DNA of 64,000 nt from Promicromonospora thailandica (GCF_024171955.1 NZ_JAMTCS010000001.1:62001-126000), one strand, 5' to 3'. Positions 16,179 to 25,122 are shown, counted from the stretch's first letter. Numbers and translations are program-made. Notes: generated by a model from the letters alone, not told the origin.

Positions 16179-16471
16179 GCCGCGATCGTAGCCCCGCCGC
16201 GGGCGCCCGCCCCTCCACCGATCTCCGCGAGGAGCCACTTTCTCGCGGAGATGTTGCGGTGCGTAGACAGTGTCTACTCACCGCAACATGCGCGCGGGAG
16301 CACGGTTCTCCCCGGGGCGACACGCCCGGAGCCCCGACACGCCCGCCGGGCGCCCTCCATCGAAGGATGCAACCCCCGCGGACCATCCGAAGGCCCGTAG
16401 AACCGCGCCCGCCCGCTGCCTACTGTCGATCGAGGTAAGAACGTCCCTTCTCCTCACGGAAAGGTCATCCC
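16179..16471. other. Divergent intergenic region with palindromic repeats
   Basis: 293 bp between the 16178 gene (-) and the ABC exporter (+). It holds the -10 of the former (16185-16190), a TCTCCGCGAG hairpin (16222-16251), copy A of the GTAGAC repeat family, and GGAAAGG before ATG 16472. I see no gene. Confidence 0.6.
16222..16289. repeat. GTAGAC palindromic repeat, copy A, with adjoining hairpin
   Basis: Two touching inverted repeats. TCTCCGCGAG (16222-16231) pairs with 16242-16251. Then ATGTTGCGGTG-C-GTAGACA-G-TGTCTAC-T-CACCGCAACAT spans 16251-16289, broken by one mismatched pair. Related elements are at 25060-25122 and 30789-30845. In this copy the outer CGCGCGGG remains only on the right side. 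Confidence 0.75.
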
Positions 16472-17224
16472 ATGACCTCGATCGCTGCGACGCCGCGAGT
16501 CGACTCCGCCGTCCGCCTCGCCCAGCTCACCAAGACCTACCCGAACGGCCCCGAGCAGGTGGCCGCCCTGCGGGGCGTGTCGCTCGACATCCAGCCCGGC
16601 GCGTTCACGGCGATCATGGGGCCCTCGGGCTCCGGCAAGTCGACCTTCCTCAACGTCGCCGCCGGTCTGGACACGCCCACCAGCGGACACGTCCACATCG
16701 GCGACACCGACATCACCACGCTGTCGCCGGACGCCGTCACGCGCTTCCGCCGTCGGCACATCGGCTTCGTCTTCCAGGCGTACAACCTGATCGGGCACCT
16801 CACGGTCGCCGAGAACATCCAGCTCCCCCTGCTGCTCGACGGCCGCCGGCCCGACGTGCGGTGGCAGGACGCCCTCATCGAGTCCGTCGGCCTCGCGGGC
16901 ATGGCCGACCGCCTGCCGACCGAGCTCTCGGGCGGTCAGGCGCAGCGCGTCGCCATCGCCCGCGCGCTCGTCACCCGGCCTACCGTCGTCTTCGCGGACG
17001 AGCCGACCGGTGCCCTCGACCGCCGCACCGGCGAGCAGGTGCTCGACGTGCTGCGCGGCACCGCCAAGCACTTCGGCCAGACGCTGGTGCTCGTCACCCA
17101 CGACCCGTACGTCGCGGCGACCGCCGACGACGTGCTGTTCCTCGCCGACGGGCAGCTCGCCGGCGGGTTCGTCGCGCCGACCACGGCCCAGATCGTCGAA
17201 CGTCTCGTCGAGCTGGGGCGGTGA
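16472..17224 (+). CDS. MacB/LolD-type ABC transporter ATP-binding protein
   Basis: 250 residues. Walker A is GPSGSGKST, Q-loop in FVFQAYNLIGHLTVAENI, signature LSGGQAQRVAIARAL, Walker B TVVFADEPTGALDRRTG, H-loop VLVTHD. The sequence GLDTPTSGHVHIGDTDI is characteristic of the lipoprotein or peptide-type exporters paired with FtsX permeases. It powers the permease encoded immediately downstream (4-bp overlap). ATG 16472 follows GGAAAGG. No regulator or two-component system is adjacent, unlike bacitracin-type modules. Confidence 0.95.
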   Translation: MTSIAATPRVDSAVRLAQLTKTYPNGPEQVAALRGVSLDIQPGAFTAIMGPSGSGKSTFLNVAAGLDTPTSGHVHIGDTDITTLSPDAVTRFRRRHIGFVFQAYNLIGHLTVAENIQLPLLLDGRRPDVRWQDALIESVGLAGMADRLPTELSGGQAQRVAIARALVTRPTVVFADEPTGALDRRTGEQVLDVLRGTAKHFGQTLVLVTHDPYVAATADDVLFLADGQLAGGFVAPTTAQIVERLVELGR

Positions 17225-19077
17225 CGACCATGTGGTCCTTCGCCCGTTCGGCCGTCCGCGCGCACCGCGCGAGCTTCGTCGGCAGCTTCCTGATCGTCGT
17301 GGCCGCCGCCGCGCTCCTGTCCGCCAACGGCGTGCTCATGGAGAGCGGTCTGCGCGGCGACGCCCCGCTGCTCACCACCATCGCCGGCTCGTTCGCGGGC
17401 ACCGCGGTCCTCGTGGTCGTGCTCGTGGTCGCCTCCACGTTCGCCTCGGCGCTGCGCCAGCGCAGCGAGCAGTTCGCCCTGCTGCGCGCCGTCGGCGCCA
17501 CCCCCGCGCAGGTGCGCCGGATGGTCACGGCCGAGGTCGCCCTGGTGTTCGCGTACGCGGCACCCCTCGGCGCCGTGCCGGGCCTGTTCGCGGCGCACCT
17601 GCTCACGCCGTCGCTCGAGTCCGGCGGCATCGTGCCCGAGGGCCTCACGCTCGTCGTCACACCCCTCCCCGCGGTCGGGGCACTGCTCCTGCTGTTCCCG
17701 ACGGCGCTGCTCGCGGCCCGGCTCGCGGCCCGCAAGGTGACCACCGTCAGCCCGACGGCGGCCGTGCGCGGGTCCTCGGCCGAGCCGGCAGGCCTGACCG
17801 GCGCCCGACGCGTCTGGGCCCTCGTTCTGCTCTTCTCGGGCATCGCCCAGGCCGGCATGCCGTTCGTCATGCCGGGCACGGTGGGCAGCGCCGCGGGCGC
17901 GACGTCCGCCTTCCTGCTCATCAGCGCGGCAGCCGTGGCCGGTCCGGCCCTCGTCAGCACGGCGGCCCGGCGGGCCGTGAGCGCCTCGCGCTCCTCACGC
18001 CACGCGGCCACGCTGCTCGCCCTGCTCAACAGCCGCGGCTTCTCCCGGCGGCTGACGACGGCGATCGTGCCGCTCGCCCTGTTCCTCGCACTGGGCACCG
18101 TGCAGACGGGGGTCAACGGCAGCATGGTCGACGCCGCCCAGGTGCAGCTGCGCGCCGGCCTGAGCGCGGACGCCGTCCTCATCTCGCCCGACGGCGTCTC
18201 GGCCGCCCAGGCGTCCGACGTCGCCTCCGCGCCCGGTACCGAGGCGGTGCTCGCGAGCTCGATGGTGCCCGCGGAGGTCCGGGTGGACCCGGCCGACGAG
18301 GTCGGTGACCTCGCGTGGGAGCAGGCCGGCCTGCGGGCCGTCTCGGGCAGCGTGCCGGAGCTGTTCGACGTCGGCGTGACCGCCGGCTCGCTCGACGACC
18401 TCGCCGGCCCCGGCACGATCGCCGTCAGCGGCGAGAGCCTGTTCGCCACGGGCAAGGGCGTCGGCGACACCGTGGACCTGCGGTTCGACGACGGTACCGC
18501 GCTCTCCCCCACGATCGTGGCCGTCTACGACCGCGGCCTGGGCTTCGGCGACTACCTCCTCGACGCGGCGACGCTGCCCGAGGACGCCCCGGTGGACACG
18601 CTGTTCGTCCGGGGGCAGGCGGACCTCTCTGGGCTGACCGGCCTGGCCGGCGCCCAGGTGCTCACCGTGGACGAGTACGTGACCGAGGCGGTCGATGGCG
18701 CGGCGTCGCAGCAGGAGCTCGGCACCATCCTGCTGTTCGTGCTCATCCTCTTCGTCGCCGTCGCCGCGGCCAACACCCTCGTCATGCTGACCAGCGCCCG
18801 CCGGCCGGAGCTCGCGCTCCTGCGCCGCATCGGCACCACGCGCCGTCAGCTCACCTCGATGATCACCGTCGAGTCGGTGTTCGTCATGGTCTCGGCGCTG
18901 GTGCTCGGCACCCTGTCGGTGATCCCTGCGCTGGTCAGCGTCTCCTACGGCATGGTCGGCGGCTTCGCACCGGCGGTCGACTGGCCGGTGTACGGGGCGC
19001 TGGCGGCCGCCGTCGTGCTCATCGCGGTGGTCGCGATGGTGCTCCCGGCCCGCCTCGCGAGCCGCGGCCGCGCCTGA
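17221..19077 (+). CDS. FtsX/MacB-type ABC permease
   Basis: 618 residues. TM1 is near the N-terminus (FVGSFLIVVAAAALLSANG). The first FtsX domain contains LRQRSEQFALLRAVGATPAQVRRMVTAEV, then three or four more TM segments. A ~200-residue outer domain (roughly 300-490) precedes the second FtsX domain with TSARRPELALLRRIGTTRRQLTSMITVES and the final TM segments. The duplicated layout is that of BceB/MacB-like exporters. GTG 17221 overlaps the ATPase stop (GTGA), so the two are translationally coupled. Substrate unknown; a lipid, lipoprotein or antimicrobial peptide is typical for the family. Confidence 0.93.
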   Translation: MTTMWSFARSAVRAHRASFVGSFLIVVAAAALLSANGVLMESGLRGDAPLLTTIAGSFAGTAVLVVVLVVASTFASALRQRSEQFALLRAVGATPAQVRRMVTAEVALVFAYAAPLGAVPGLFAAHLLTPSLESGGIVPEGLTLVVTPLPAVGALLLLFPTALLAARLAARKVTTVSPTAAVRGSSAEPAGLTGARRVWALVLLFSGIAQAGMPFVMPGTVGSAAGATSAFLLISAAAVAGPALVSTAARRAVSASRSSRHAATLLALLNSRGFSRRLTTAIVPLALFLALGTVQTGVNGSMVDAAQVQLRAGLSADAVLISPDGVSAAQASDVASAPGTEAVLASSMVPAEVRVDPADEVGDLAWEQAGLRAVSGSVPELFDVGVTAGSLDDLAGPGTIAVSGESLFATGKGVGDTVDLRFDDGTALSPTIVAVYDRGLGFGDYLLDAATLPEDAPVDTLFVRGQADLSGLTGLAGAQVLTVDEYVTEAVDGAASQQELGTILLFVLILFVAVAAANTLVMLTSARRPELALLRRIGTTRRQLTSMITVESVFVMVSALVLGTLSVIPALVSVSYGMVGGFAPAVDWPVYGALAAAVVLIAVVAMVLPARLASRGRA

Positions 19078-19089
19078 CCCCGGCCCGGC

Positions 19090-19095
19090 TACGCT
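19090..19095 (+). promoter_or_regulatory. -10 hexamer before small ORF
   Basis: TACGCT lies 7 nt before ATG 19103, the same geometry as at established leaderless genes in this window. Confidence 0.45.
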
Positions 19096-19102
19096 CCTCG
19101 AC

Positions 19103-19207
19103 ATGGACCAGGACGTCGTCGAGCTCGTGCAGGTGGCCACCACGATCGACGCCGTCGTGGCGGTCGTCGCCGCCGTGACCCGCCGACGCGCCCGCCGGCG
19201 GCCCTGA
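19103..19207 (+). CDS. Possible 34-residue leaderless small protein
   Basis: A 34-codon frame. It begins MDQDVVELVQVATTIDAVVA, has a hydrophobic stretch TIDAVVAVVAAVT and ends in an Arg-rich tail (RRRARRRP). A TACGCT hexamer 7 nt upstream and a strong terminator hairpin beginning at its stop codon make it a complete small transcription unit. A membrane-surface or nucleic-acid-binding role is conceivable but unproven. No homologue recognised. Confidence 0.4.
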   Translation: MDQDVVELVQVATTIDAVVAVVAAVTRRRARRRP

Positions 19208-19279
19208 TCGCCTTCGAAGCCGAGGTTGCTTCGCTTTCGAGGGTTCGAAAGCGAAGCAACCTCGGCTTCGAAGGTGATC
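19206..19279. terminator. Long hairpin family (GAGGTTGCTTCGCTTT), copy A
   Basis: Arms 19206-19240 and 19245-19279 form a 35-bp stem with a 4-nt loop and one G-T pair. The shared core is GAGGTTGCTTCGCTTT / AAAGCGAAGCAACCTC. It separates the small ORF (+) from the convergent HADH gene (-). Two further copies are at 38354 and 40081, both also between convergent genes, which supports a bidirectional terminator. Confidence 0.8.
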
Positions 19280-19302
19280 GGCAGCCGCGGCGGCCGGGAA
19301 CC

Positions 19303-20262
19303 TCAGGCCGGGGACGGGCCCAGGGTGCGCAGCAGGCGGCCCATCTCGCTGTAGGCCTTGTTGCGGTAGGCGACCAGCGCCTTGACCTGCTCCGGCGTGT
19401 AGTCCTTGGTGAGGCCCTTGCCATTCTTCACGCCCTTGCGGTCGTTCTCGACGGCCTCCTGGACCAGGCGCGGCGTGGCCAGCCGCTCGCCGAAGTTCTC
19501 CTCGAAGGTGCGGAACCCGCCCGCGTACACGTCGAGCCCGGCCTGGTCGGCGATGGCGAACGGGCCGAAGAACCCGAGGCGGAAGCCGAACGTCGTGCGC
19601 ACCACGGTGTCGATGTCCTCGGGCGAGGCGATGCCCTCCTCCGCGATCGACATGGCCTCCTTGAGCAGCACGTACTGGAGGCGGTTGAGGACGAAGCCCG
19701 GCACGTCGGCCACGAGGGCGCCCTGCCGGTCGGCGCGGCCCAGCAGCTCGCGCACCACGGGTACGACCTCGGGGTCGGTGCGGTCGCTCAGCACCAGCTC
19801 GACGCCGGGGATGAACGGCGCCGGGTTGGAGAAGTGCACGGTGAGGAACCGCTCGGGGTGCGTCACGGCCGTGACCAGCACACGTGCCGGGATGGTCGAG
19901 GTGTTGCTACCGATGATCGCGTCGGGGCGCGCCGCCGCCGAGATGCGGCCCAGCACGTCGTGCTTGACCTCGACCGACTCGAAGACGGCCTCCTCGACGA
20001 AGTCGACGTCCGCCACGGCCTCCTCGATCGAGCCGGCGGTGGTGAGGTTGGCGCGGATGGTGTCCGTGGCGCCGGCGTCGTACAGGCCGGCGTCCTCGAA
20101 CTCGCGGGCCTCGGTGAGCAGCCGCTCGTAGGCCGCTTTGGTGGCGTCGGCCGAGGCGTCCGCGATCGTGACGGGCAGCCCGGCCAGCGCGAACGACTGC
20201 GCGATGCCCCCACCCATGTACCCGGCGCCGACGACGGCGACCGACCTGATGTTCGTGACCAT
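19303..20262 (-). CDS. 3-hydroxyacyl-CoA dehydrogenase-like NAD-dependent enzyme
   Basis: 319 residues. NAD motif VVGAGYMGGGIAQSFALAG, active-site strand IIGSNTSTIPA, signature HFSNPAPFIPGVELV with the catalytic His, and a helical C-terminal domain (GFVLNRLQYVLLKEAMSIAEEGIASPEDID). The fold is that of 3-hydroxybutyryl-CoA or L-gulonate dehydrogenases. In a cluster with sugar-phosphate enzymes the substrate may be a small hydroxy acid instead of a CoA ester. ATG 20262 follows AGGAAGG. A LacI-type operator (20298-20308) lies upstream. It is last in the cluster, 65 bp after the RpiB-family gene. Confidence 0.85.
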   Translation of the reverse strand: MVTNIRSVAVVGAGYMGGGIAQSFALAGLPVTIADASADATKAAYERLLTEAREFEDAGLYDAGATDTIRANLTTAGSIEEAVADVDFVEEAVFESVEVKHDVLGRISAAARPDAIIGSNTSTIPARVLVTAVTHPERFLTVHFSNPAPFIPGVELVLSDRTDPEVVPVVRELLGRADRQGALVADVPGFVLNRLQYVLLKEAMSIAEEGIASPEDIDTVVRTTFGFRLGFFGPFAIADQAGLDVYAGGFRTFEENFGERLATPRLVQEAVENDRKGVKNGKGLTKDYTPEQVKALVAYRNKAYSEMGRLLRTLGPSPA

Positions 20263-20297
20263 GATGTCCTTCCTGGCCGCGCGAGGGCGGCGGTACT

Positions 20298-20308
20298 GAA
20301 ACGTTTGC
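20298..20308. promoter_or_regulatory. LacI-type operator
   Basis: GAAACGTTTGC contains AAACGTTT, the core of many LacI-family operators. It is 36 nt before the HADH ATG and is a natural site for the LacI-type product of the 24707 gene. Confidence 0.5.
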
Positions 20309-20327
20309 GAGAACGACGACGAGGAGG

Positions 20328-20825
20328 TCAGCAGGAGGCCCCGGGCGTGACCTCGCCCTCGACCAGGCCCTCCTCGATCTCCCCGATCGCGGCCACCTTG
20401 GGTGCCGACGGCGACTCCGGGTCGAACCGGTAGCCCAGCCACTCCCGGGCGAGCCGCCGGGCCAGCTCGATGCCGACGACGCGCTGCCCGAAGCACAGCA
20501 CCTGGGCGTCGTTGGACAGCACGGAACGCTCCACCGAGAACGAGTCGTGGGCGGTGACGGCGCGCACGCCGGGCACCTTGTTCGCCGAGATCGCGACGCC
20601 CAGCCCCGTGCCGCACACGAGCAGCGCCCGGTCGGCCTCGCCCGCGGCGACGAGCCGCCCGGCCGCGGCCCCGATCCGCGGGTACACGGTGTGCTCGTCG
20701 TCGCCCACGCCGACGTCGACCACCGACGCCACCCGCGGGTCCGCCTCGAGGTCCCGCTTGAGGATCTCCTTGTACTCGTACCCGGCGTCGTCCGAGCCGA
20801 CCACCAGCCGCAACCCGTCCGTCAT
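20328..20825 (-). CDS. RpiB/LacA-family sugar-phosphate isomerase
   Basis: 165 residues. [53 protein letters not shown] and [15 protein letters not shown] are the RpiB pattern, including the catalytic Cys and phosphate-binding loop. Family members interconvert pentose or tetrose phosphates; EryI and DerI isomerise tetrulose phosphates. With the DhaK-DhaL kinase gene overlapping by 4 bp (ATGA), a tetrulose-4-phosphate isomerase is the best guess. Confidence 0.88.
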   Translation of the reverse strand: MTDGLRLVVGSDDAGYEYKEILKRDLEADPRVASVVDVGVGDDEHTVYPRIGAAAGRLVAAGEADRALLVCGTGLGVAISANKVPGVRAVTAHDSFSVERSVLSNDAQVLCFGQRVVGIELARRLAREWLGYRFDPESPSAPKVAAIGEIEEGLVEGEVTPGASC

Positions 20826-22576
20826 GAGTCCACCTCCGTCGTCGTGGGGACGGCGACGCCGGCCTCGGCGCCCGCCTCCTTCAGCAGCAGGGCGAGCGAC
20901 GTCGCCCCCGGGTCCGGGACGCCGAGGCTCTTGTCCCCCAGCACCCGCGCGCGGCCCCGGCGGGCCGCGATGTTCTCGGTGGCACGTGCCCCCTCGTGGG
21001 CCGCCACGACCGTGGCGCGCCACGCGTCGGCGGGCGACGAGCCCGCGGCGGCGGCCGCGGCGAGCGCCTCGGCGGCGGGGTGCAGCGCGTCGACGAGCGT
21101 CTTGTCGCCCAGGCGGGCGCCGCCCACCTCCTGGATCTGGTCCCGTGCGGCGGTGATCCCCGCGGCGAGGTGCTCGATCGTCACGGGCGCGTCGGCGGGC
21201 AGGGCGTCGGCGAGAGCGAGCAGGCCCACGCCCCACAGGGCGCCGGAGGTGCCGCCGGCCTTGTCGGCCCAGGCGTCGGCGGCGCGGCGCAGCACGGACG
21301 GGGCGTCTCCCCCGGCCCGGACGGCGGCGTCGGCGGCGAGGACGGCGGCGTCGATACCGCGGCACATGCCCCGGCCGTGGTCGCCGTCGGCCGCGACGGC
21401 GTCGAGGTCGCCGAGCATCTGCTCGGCGTCGTGCAGGGCGACCTGCGCGCGGTGGAACAGGCTCGCGACGGTGCCGGCGGCGGCGATGCCCTCGGGTGTG
21501 CCGGCGGCGACGAGCTCGGTCTCGGGGTCGCTGGGCAGATGGTCGGGCAGAGAGCCGGGCAGGCTCGCCGGTGCGGGGCGCCAGCTGCCGTGGTGGAACC
21601 CGGGGGCGTCCGCGGGCGCGAGCCAGAGGCGCTCGAGCTCGTCGTCGAGCCACGTGACCGTGAGCGAGCAGCCGGCCATGTCGAGGCTGGTCACGTACTC
21701 GCCCACGAGCGGGGCGACGATCGTGACGCCGCGCTCGACGAGCAGGTCGTGCACGCTGTCCCAGAGCACGAACAGCTCCTCGTACTTGACGTTGCCGAGG
21801 CCGTTGAGCAGCACGGCGGCGCGGCCGTCGGCGTCGGCGGGGCGTTCGGCGAGCACGCGGTCGACGAGCTCGGCGGCCAGCTCGGCCGCGCTCGGCAGGG
21901 CCTCCTCGCCGACGCCGGGCTCGCCGTGGATGCCGAGGCCCCAGCCGGCGGTGCCGGGCTCCAGGCTGAACAGCGGGTGGTCGTGGCCGGGCAGCGTGCA
22001 GCCGTCGAAGGCGACGCCGAACGACTGCGTGCGGTCGTTGCCGTGGGAGGCGAGGCGGTTAACCTCGGCGAGGTCGGCGCCCTCCTCGGCGGCGGCGCCC
22101 GCCAGCTTGAACACGACGAGGTCGCCCGCGACGCCGCGGCGTTCGTGGGCGCGGTCGGCCGGGGCGGAGGCGACGTCGTCGGTCACCAGGAGGATGGTGA
22201 CGTCCGTGCCCTGGGCGCGCAGCCGGCTGGCGGCCGCCCCGAAGTTGAGCACGTCGCCCGCGTAGTTGCCGAAGGTGACGAAGACGCCGGCGCCCGCGTC
22301 GGCGGCGCGGCACACGTCGAGCACCTGGCGGGTGGACGGCGACGTGAAGATGTCGCCGCACACGGCGGCGTCGGCGAGGCCGTCGCCGACGAGCCCGGCG
22401 AAGGCCGGGTAGTGGCCCGATCCTCCGCCGACGACGACGGCGACCTTGCCGGGGCGGGTGCCGTCCGCGCGGGCGATGCCGCCGGGCACGCCGCGGATGC
22501 GCCCGGGGTGGGCCTTGACGAGACCGCGCAGGGCCTCGGGCACGAAGTCTTCCGGTCTGTTGTGGACGTAGGTCAT
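20822..22576 (-). CDS. Fused DhaK-DhaL ketose kinase (dihydroxyacetone or erythrulose kinase)
   Basis: 584 residues. DhaK part, 1-~330: [50 protein letters not shown] and GIHGEPG, whose His is the usual covalent substrate-binding residue. DhaL part, ~375-584: [37 protein letters not shown] for ATP and magnesium. It phosphorylates a short ketose with ATP. Related fused kinases in mycobacteria phosphorylate D- or L-erythrulose; neighbours fit that better than plain dihydroxyacetone. No PTS components are present. ATG 22576 has AGGTG upstream. Confidence 0.9.
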   Translation of the reverse strand: MTYVHNRPEDFVPEALRGLVKAHPGRIRGVPGGIARADGTRPGKVAVVVGGGSGHYPAFAGLVGDGLADAAVCGDIFTSPSTRQVLDVCRAADAGAGVFVTFGNYAGDVLNFGAAASRLRAQGTDVTILLVTDDVASAPADRAHERRGVAGDLVVFKLAGAAAEEGADLAEVNRLASHGNDRTQSFGVAFDGCTLPGHDHPLFSLEPGTAGWGLGIHGEPGVGEEALPSAAELAAELVDRVLAERPADADGRAAVLLNGLGNVKYEELFVLWDSVHDLLVERGVTIVAPLVGEYVTSLDMAGCSLTVTWLDDELERLWLAPADAPGFHHGSWRPAPASLPGSLPDHLPSDPETELVAAGTPEGIAAAGTVASLFHRAQVALHDAEQMLGDLDAVAADGDHGRGMCRGIDAAVLAADAAVRAGGDAPSVLRRAADAWADKAGGTSGALWGVGLLALADALPADAPVTIEHLAAGITAARDQIQEVGGARLGDKTLVDALHPAAEALAAAAAAGSSPADAWRATVVAAHEGARATENIAARRGRARVLGDKSLGVPDPGATSLALLLKEAGAEAGVAVPTTTEVDS

Positions 22577-22620
22577 CTCACCTGCACCTTTGCTCGGGGA
22601 CCTGATTCTGTGCGGGCCGG

Positions 22621-23550
22621 TCAGCGCCCGGCGCCGCGGAGCACCTCGCGGATGTACTCCCGGTTGATGGCGGCGACGCCGAGGCTGTCGGACCCGTAGT
22701 GCTCGCACACGAAGACCCCCTCGAACCCCAGCTCCAGGGCGCGGCGGATCACGGCGCGGTAGTTCACGACGCCCTGGACCAGCGGCGTCGGGTGCGTGGC
22801 GTAGGCGCCCGTGGCCGGGTCCTCGTCGCGCGTGTAGTTCTTGATGTGCCAGAAGTTGGTCAGCGGCAGCACCTTCTCGAACATCGTGGGGATGTCCTCG
22901 ATCGGCCGGTGCAGCCGCACCAGGTTGCCCAGGTCGGGGTTGATGCCCACGTTGTCGCGGTCGACGTCGTGCACGAACCGCACGGCCAGGTCGGGCGTGC
23001 CGACGTAGGTGTCCTCGTACATCTCCAGGCTCACGTCGACGCCGACCTCGCGGGCGTGGTCGGCGAGCTCGCGGATGCGGGCCACGGCGAGGGCGTAGGC
23101 GTCCCGGTCGTCGAGGTCGTCGTGGTGGCCCTCGGCCAGCCAGAACCACAGGGCCTTCTCCTGGGCGGGGGTCAGGGCCTGCATGAAGCCGAAGTTCACG
23201 ACCTCGGCGCCGAGCTCCGGGGCGCGGTCGATGATGGTGTGGCCGAAGCGCAGGTAGTCCTCGCCCCGCTCGGCGTCGATGACGCTGCGCCGGGTGGTGG
23301 ACACCGACGGCACGGTCAGGCCCGTCTCCTTGAGCACGGCGAGCAGCTCGGCGAACCGGGCGTCGCTCAGCTCGCCGATCGACAGCCAGGCGTCGGTCGG
23401 GTCGACGTGCGTGAAGCCCAGGTCGGCGACCTGCTGGAGCTGCCCACGCCAGGACTCCGCGGGCGCGTCGACGTTGGGGGTGCCGTCCGCCGTCGTCGAC
23501 CCGAAGGAAAGCATGTTGGCCGCGATGGGCCAGGTGTCGGCTGTGCGCAT
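22621..23550 (-). CDS. TIM-barrel sugar-phosphate isomerase/epimerase
   Basis: 309 residues of the xylose-isomerase-like TIM-barrel (AP_endonuc_2) superfamily. Metal-ligand candidates are VSLEMYEDTY (Glu), NPDLGNLVRLHRP (Asp), WHIKNYTRDED (His) and VFVCEHYGSDS (Glu). Family members include tetrulose-phosphate isomerases of the EryH/LerI kind in function, though not all share this fold. ATG 23550 follows GGAG. It is first of the four structural genes, 45 bp before the kinase gene, so an operon is likely. Confidence 0.85.
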   Translation of the reverse strand: MRTADTWPIAANMLSFGSTTADGTPNVDAPAESWRGQLQQVADLGFTHVDPTDAWLSIGELSDARFAELLAVLKETGLTVPSVSTTRRSVIDAERGEDYLRFGHTIIDRAPELGAEVVNFGFMQALTPAQEKALWFWLAEGHHDDLDDRDAYALAVARIRELADHAREVGVDVSLEMYEDTYVGTPDLAVRFVHDVDRDNVGINPDLGNLVRLHRPIEDIPTMFEKVLPLTNFWHIKNYTRDEDPATGAYATHPTPLVQGVVNYRAVIRRALELGFEGVFVCEHYGSDSLGVAAINREYIREVLRGAGR

Positions 23551-23651
23551 GGTTGATCTCCGTCGATCTGCGATGCCGTGCGGCATCTCGGTCGTCCCGC
23601 CGGGCGGCTCGCCCGTCGGGTGGGTCGTGGGTCCGCCGGGGACCCGGCGGT

Positions 23652-24707
23652 TCAGCCCCGCGTGTCGCGGAGCAGCTCGGTCCGGGGTGCCGCCGTCGAG
23701 TCCCGGACGACGAACGTGGTGGCGATCTCGATGTGGTGCGAGTCCACGGGCTTGCCCTCGTGAAGCTGCTGCACGGTCAGGACGGCCCGCCGGCCGATCT
23801 CCTCCAGCGGCTGCCGGACGGCGGTCAGCGGCGGGTTGGCCCACGACGCCAGCGGGGTGTCGTCGTAGGCGACCAGGCTGACGTCCTCCGGCACCCGCAG
23901 GCCGGTGCGCCGGGCCGCCTCCAGCACGCCCATCGCCTGCGCGTCGCTGCCCGCGAAGATCGCGGTGGGCGGGTCGGGCCTGCGGAACCACTGCTCCGCG
24001 ACCTCGACGGCCTGGTCGTGGTCGAAGCGGATGGGGCGCACCAGCTCGGGGTCGATCTGCACACCCTTCTGCCGGCAGTACGTGAGGAAGCCGTCCAGCC
24101 GGGCGACCGCGCTGAGGGACTCCCCCGGGCCGGCCACCACCCCGATGTGCTGGTGCCCGAGGCCCACCAGGTGCTCCGCGGCGCTGCGCCCCCCGAGCCA
24201 GTTCGTGGAGCCCACCGACACCACGCCCTCCTGCGTGAAGTCCAGGGGGTCGATGACCACGACCGGCACGCGGGCCCGGGCGAGGCTGCCGTAGACGTCT
24301 GGCCCCAGCCCCGAGGTGAGCACGATGGCGCCCACGCGCTCGGCGGCGGCGAGCCGCTGCGCCCAGGCGGCGCTCGACTCCGGCACGCCGCGCGCCGACC
24401 GGCGCCGTACCCGGCCCACGACGACGTCGAGGTCCAGCTCCTCGGCGGCCAGCACCACGCCGCGCAGGATCTGTGTCGCGTACGTCGTGCTCAGCACGTC
24501 GACCATGAGCTCGACGGTGTGCGCCGTGCTGACCCGCGTGGGGCCGCGGTAGCCGAGCTCGGCGATGGCCCGCTCGACGCGCTCGCGCGTGCCCTCGGCC
24601 ACGTCGGGCCGCCCGTTGACGACCTTGGAGGCTGTCGCGGCGGACACGCCGGCGTGCGCGGCCACCGCGGAGAGGTTGGGACGCGCCGCCCCGGTCTTCT
24701 TCGTCAA
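23652..24707 (-). CDS. LacI-family transcriptional regulator of the ketose-kinase cluster
   Basis: 351 residues. N-terminal helix-turn-helix NLSAVAAHAGVSAATASKVVNGRPDVAEGTRERVERAIAELGYR, then a periplasmic-binding-like sugar domain (VAGPGESLSAVARLDGF, PTAIFAGSDAQAMGVLEAARRTGLRVPEDVSLVAYDD). The start is TTG 24707, preceded by GAGGAGG with 5-nt spacing. It is upstream of the isomerase, kinase and HADH genes on the same strand and likely represses them. An AAACGTTT operator occurs before the HADH gene. Confidence 0.92.
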   Translation of the reverse strand: MTKKTGAARPNLSAVAAHAGVSAATASKVVNGRPDVAEGTRERVERAIAELGYRGPTRVSTAHTVELMVDVLSTTYATQILRGVVLAAEELDLDVVVGRVRRRSARGVPESSAAWAQRLAAAERVGAIVLTSGLGPDVYGSLARARVPVVVIDPLDFTQEGVVSVGSTNWLGGRSAAEHLVGLGHQHIGVVAGPGESLSAVARLDGFLTYCRQKGVQIDPELVRPIRFDHDQAVEVAEQWFRRPDPPTAIFAGSDAQAMGVLEAARRTGLRVPEDVSLVAYDDTPLASWANPPLTAVRQPLEEIGRRAVLTVQQLHEGKPVDSHHIEIATTFVVRDSTAAPRTELLRDTRG

Positions 24708-24903
24708 GCGTGCCTCCTCGTTCCGACAGTTTCTATCCCGGATCCCCGAAAATCTCAAGGGACTGTGGCGTGCCGTGTGCGCCGTGCCGGCCGGAAGGGG
24801 CGCCCTTTGCAGCAGCAGAACGGGCAGTTGGCGTACGGCGCGGTTTCTGCCAGGCACTGAAATTTTTCGGCGAGATGTTCTGACCACGCACCGAGGAGCA
24901 CCC

Positions 24904-25000
24904 ATGCCGAACGTCGCCCCGCGCCGTATTTCCAGCTCCCCGAGGGCTGTCGCGTCGTCGCCCTGTGCGACGTCGTGCCGAACCGGGCCGAGGCGGGCCC
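24904..25000 (+). pseudogene. Possible remnant of a Gfo/Idh/MocA-type oxidoreductase
   Basis: A ribosome site GAGGAG and ATG 24904 are followed, in another frame, by LPEGCRVVALCDVVPNRAEA (from about 24931). That is very close to the second-strand consensus of Gfo/Idh/MocA dehydrogenases. The Rossmann glycine loop before it and all the rest are missing. It looks like a gene start with an internal deletion. The match is only about 18 residues, so chance cannot be excluded. Confidence 0.3.
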
Positions 25001-25059
25001 AGCTCCAGGCCGTCGACCTGGTGCCGCGCGCGGGCCGCTGAGACCTCCGGGGCGAGCCT

Positions 25060-25122
25060 CCTTCGCGCGGGTGTTGCGCACAGTAGACGCCGTCTACTCT
25101 CAGCAACATGCCCGCGCGAAGG
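25060..25122. repeat. GTAGAC palindromic repeat, copy B
   Basis: Outer arms CCTTCGCGCGGGTGTTGC (25060-25077) and the matching 20-nt arm 25103-25122 differ by a two-base gap. The centre is AGTAGACG-C-CGTCTACT (25082-25098). Same family as copies at 16251 and 30789. Confidence 0.8.

Noticed and set aside
24565-25041. 158-codon plus-strand frame between the LacI gene and the repeat
   Set aside because: The first half is antisense to the LacI helix-turn-helix region and no family pattern appears. Only a short possible oxidoreductase trace was kept, in another frame.
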